Translations under genes and position numbers: made by a program
Notes under the pieces: generated by a model
The model's database searches: none
Told to the model about the DNA's origin: nothing
The model's input: only the letters and a program-made list of their open reading frames with translations
NCBI GenBank assembly: GCA_017694145.1
Contig: JADINF010000125.1
Location: 1 to 17,664, forward strand
Source: Candidatus Stercoripulliclostridium pullicola
Lineage (GTDB): Bacteria; Bacillota; Clostridia; Christensenellales; DTU072
DNA: 17,664 nucleotides
Reading direction: 5' to 3'
Shown here: piece after piece, positions 15,691 to 17,664 of the stretch
Position numbering within the stretch: the first letter of the stretch is position 1
Layout of the letters: each line of letters begins with the position of its first letter

Positions 15691-16545
15691 ATGTTCGACA
15701 GGAGCAGAAGGACGCGGCGCGCGGGGTACGATATCGAAGGGATCGGGGAAGGCGTGTACCGCATCAACGAATACAACGTGGCGAATTGTTATCTGATAAT
15801 CGGAAGCGAAAAAGCTTTGCTTATCGACACGGGCGCGGGAGTCAACGACTTAAGAAGCGTGATAGCGCCCCTGGCGGGCGGAAAGCCTGTAGAAGCCGCG
15901 CTCACGACCGCGCTTCCGTGGCACTCGGGCGGCAGGGCGCAATTCGACAAAATATACCTGTCCGAAAAGGAAAAGCCTTACCTCGAATCGAGCACTTTGC
16001 GCGCGCGCAAAAGCTATCTGTTGAGCCTTAAATTTTTCTTCAAGCTGAAAGTTATCGGATTCCGTAACTGTCGCTGGGTGCGCGGAGCGGAACCGGAAGC
16101 GGTATTCGTATCGGAGGGCGACGTCATAGATCTGGGCGGAAAAACGGTGCGCGTATACGAATCGAAGGGACTGACGCGCGGAGCGCTCAGCTATCTCGCG
16201 GTGGAAAACAGACTTCTTTTCGTGGGGGACACGTACAACCCGTGCACCTATCTGGGCATAAAGCGTGCGGCAAAAACGGAAGAGCTCAAAACCACGTTGC
16301 AACGCATATTGCGCGGCAATACGTACGACGCGATATTCGCCACGCATTTCGTGGCTCCGGTGCCGCGCGACAAAGTGCAGGACGCGGTGGACTGTATCGA
16401 AAGGATAGTGCGTCACACCAACGGTCTGCCCTTTCCGCACGTCTCGAGTTACCGCGGCTACACGGTGGTAAACTGGGGACACAAGCGCAGAGTTCGCAGA
16501 CACCGCCCGAAAAAATCGGAATCGGACGACTTCACCGGCGAATAA
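15691..16545 (+). CDS. degenerate metallo-beta-lactamase-fold protein
   Basis: The 284-residue protein has the opening of an MBL-fold hydrolase: GVYRINEYNVANCYLIIGSE (21-40), then ALLIDTGAG (42-50) with the conserved Asp46. The metal site is largely lost. The expected T-H-x-H-x-D-H-x-G-G reads TTALPWHSGG (72-81), so the two His and the Asp are Thr73, Leu75 and Trp77, and only His78 remains. The later G-H-T-x-G is GLTRG (160-164), another lost ligand. GDT (Asp180) and ATHF (His219) are kept. A basic C-terminal tail (265-275) follows. The enzyme is probably inactive with two metals, so it may bind a ligand or have an altered metal site. ATG 15691 has AGGAG five bases upstream. It is a single gene with its own promoter and terminator. 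Confidence 0.85.
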   Translation: MFDRSRRTRRAGYDIEGIGEGVYRINEYNVANCYLIIGSEKALLIDTGAGVNDLRSVIAPLAGGKPVEAALTTALPWHSGGRAQFDKIYLSEKEKPYLESSTLRARKSYLLSLKFFFKLKVIGFRNCRWVRGAEPEAVFVSEGDVIDLGGKTVRVYESKGLTRGALSYLAVENRLLFVGDTYNPCTYLGIKRAAKTEELKTTLQRILRGNTYDAIFATHFVAPVPRDKVQDAVDCIERIVRHTNGLPFPHVSSYRGYTVVNWGHKRRVRRHRPKKSESDDFTGE

Positions 16546-16554
16546 AAGAGATAG

Positions 16555-16585
16555 GCTCCCGCACAAACGGGAGCTTTTATTTTTT
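16555..16585 (+). terminator. Rho-independent terminator of the MBL-fold gene
   Basis: GCTCCCG (16555-16561) and CGGGAGC (16568-16574) form a seven-base stem with loop CACAAA, followed by TTTTATTTTTT. The T tract overlaps the end of the convergent oxidoreductase gene by two bases. Confidence 0.9.
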
Positions 16586-17664
16586 AACGCCGTATATCCT
16601 TCCCGGTCACGGCTTTAACGAGCTTTCTTTCCCACTTTCCGACGGCGCGCGGCGCGTAAACCGCAGGGATCCTCCGCGCTGTCTTTATCGCGCGCTTGCC
16701 GCGCGTGAGCATCGCGTTCACCCTGAGGAGCGCGGGAAGTTTTTTAAGTCCCGCCGCTTTTACCTTCTTCAACGCTTCCTTTACTCCTATATTAAGGAAG
16801 CGACCTTTCGCAAGCGCGCAAACGTCGTCGTTTGTAAGCACTTTCGACGTTAATAACCACCCGAGCAGTACGTCGGGAAACTCCAGAACTCCCCTTTTCG
16901 TAACGTCCACGCCGCAGAATTCGGCTCCGAAAGCAAGATAAAAATCCCTCTCGTAATTCCAGAGATTTTTTACGGAAACGGCTTCTTCCGCTCCCTTTCC
17001 GGCGGCTTCCGTAAGGCATTTCGCGAGCATTCCGGCAGCCGCGAGCGAGGTCGCTATACCGCTGCCGAGCATAGGCACGGTCATATACGCCGCGTCGCCT
17101 ATCGCGGCGTAACCGTCAGCGACCATCCGCGTCGCGGGATACCTTACCGGTATGCGGTACATGCCGCCGCCTCTCACCGTTTCCGCTCCTATAGTCGGAT
17201 TTTCCTTTTCGAGGTGCGCTATCGCGGAAGCGAATTCCTCTTTGCTCGCGCCGCCCAGTCTTCCCGCCAATACGTCCACTTCGTCGCCGTCCTGTATCGC
17301 CCACGCTATCCCGCGTTCCCCTTTATGCTTCAGATAAACTTTGTTCGTATACTCCGCTTCGGGGGCGGCGGCGTTCTTCCTGCGGAAGGCGCGATAGGTA
17401 ACGAATATCTCGTCCGCTTCGTGTACCGTCACGCCGGGAACGTCCTTTTTCAGCGAGGAAAAGGCGCCGAGCGAATCCACCACGAGATCCGCGTAAACCT
17501 TTTCGCCGTTCGCGATTATCCCTTTGACGCGCCCGTTTTCCGCGATCGCGCCCTCTACCTCGTAAGAAAACTTTATCTCGGCGTATTCTTCGGCGCTTTT
17601 GACGAGTTCCCTGTTGAGAGCCCTTCTCCATACCGAAAAATCGGCTTTTTCTTCGGCTTCGTAC
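16584..17664 (-). CDS. FAD-dependent oxidoreductase, geranylgeranyl reductase type (partial, N-terminus beyond right edge)
   Basis: About 359 C-terminal residues are visible; the frame continues past the right edge, so the N-terminal dinucleotide-binding GxGxxG is not seen. The segment near 17472-17495 reads ADLVVDSLGA, equivalent to the ADLVIGADG strand of this flavoprotein class. A later GYAAIGDAAYMTVPMLGSGI (near 17055-17114) is the FAD-ribityl Gly-Asp motif and its glycine-rich helix. A helical C-terminal domain follows, ending in a basic tail. Relatives reduce prenyl chains or oxidise other hydrophobic substrates; which one applies here is unknown. The stop overlaps the T tract of the convergent terminator. 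An internal GTG at 17483 is not the true start, since coding similarity continues upstream. Confidence 0.85.
   Translation of the reverse strand, partial: YEAEEKADFSVWRRALNRELVKSAEEYAEIKFSYEVEGAIAENGRVKGIIANGEKVYADLVVDSLGAFSSLKKDVPGVTVHEADEIFVTYRAFRRKNAAAPEAEYTNKVYLKHKGERGIAWAIQDGDEVDVLAGRLGGASKEEFASAIAHLEKENPTIGAETVRGGGMYRIPVRYPATRMVADGYAAIGDAAYMTVPMLGSGIATSLAAAGMLAKCLTEAAGKGAEEAVSVKNLWNYERDFYLAFGAEFCGVDVTKRGVLEFPDVLLGWLLTSKVLTNDDVCALAKGRFLNIGVKEALKKVKAAGLKKLPALLRVNAMLTRGKRAIKTARRIPAVYAPRAVGKWERKLVKAVTGKDIRR

Overview
The window reads like ordinary chromosome from a Gram-positive, probably spore-capable member of the Clostridia. This is an inference from a YyaC-type sporulation protein, the secA-prfB gene pair, strong Shine-Dalgarno sites and clean sigma-A type promoters. 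The use of both ATA and ATC for Ile and the many alanine/glutamate-rich proteins resemble uncultured gut Clostridia (Christensenellales-like), but this placement is tentative.

Layout. Positions 1-2318 (minus): a cvpA-family membrane gene followed 12 bp later by a membrane-anchored protein built from tandem repeats that runs off the left edge. Positions 2519-5333 (plus): yyaC, then ftsH with its own promoter, ending in a strong terminator. Positions 5486-13126 (minus): a tightly packed six-gene run secA-prfB-serS-unknown membrane protein-DUF1624/HGSNAT-like acyltransferase-PflX-type radical SAM protein. Apart from 59 bp between prfB and serS, the gaps are 6 bp or less, with one ATGA overlap. 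Positions 13127-13572: secA promoter and GC-rich leader, a 230-bp internally deleted insertion-sequence relic, a 9-bp palindrome and a plus-strand promoter. Positions 13573-14707 (plus): an endonuclease/exonuclease/phosphatase-fold lipoprotein with different codon choice and an apparent ATG-to-ATA start-codon change, followed by a doubtful small ORF full of hairpins. Positions 14746-15567 (minus): a divergent Lgt-family protein. Positions 15691-16545 (plus): a metallo-beta-lactamase-fold protein that has lost most metal ligands. Positions 16584-17664 (minus): the C-terminal part of an FAD-dependent oxidoreductase of the geranylgeranyl-reductase type.

How it fits together. Most genes serve protein synthesis and envelope biology: translation termination and Ser charging (prfB, serS), export (secA), membrane protein quality control (ftsH), lipoprotein modification (Lgt-like) and envelope acylation (DUF1624). 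No phage, CRISPR, tRNA or defence locus was seen. The points most worth a second look are the repeat protein, the degenerate MBL protein, the Lgt-like protein with altered signature residues, the start-codon lesion in the lipoprotein gene, the IS relic, and prfB, whose usual frameshift site is fused in frame.
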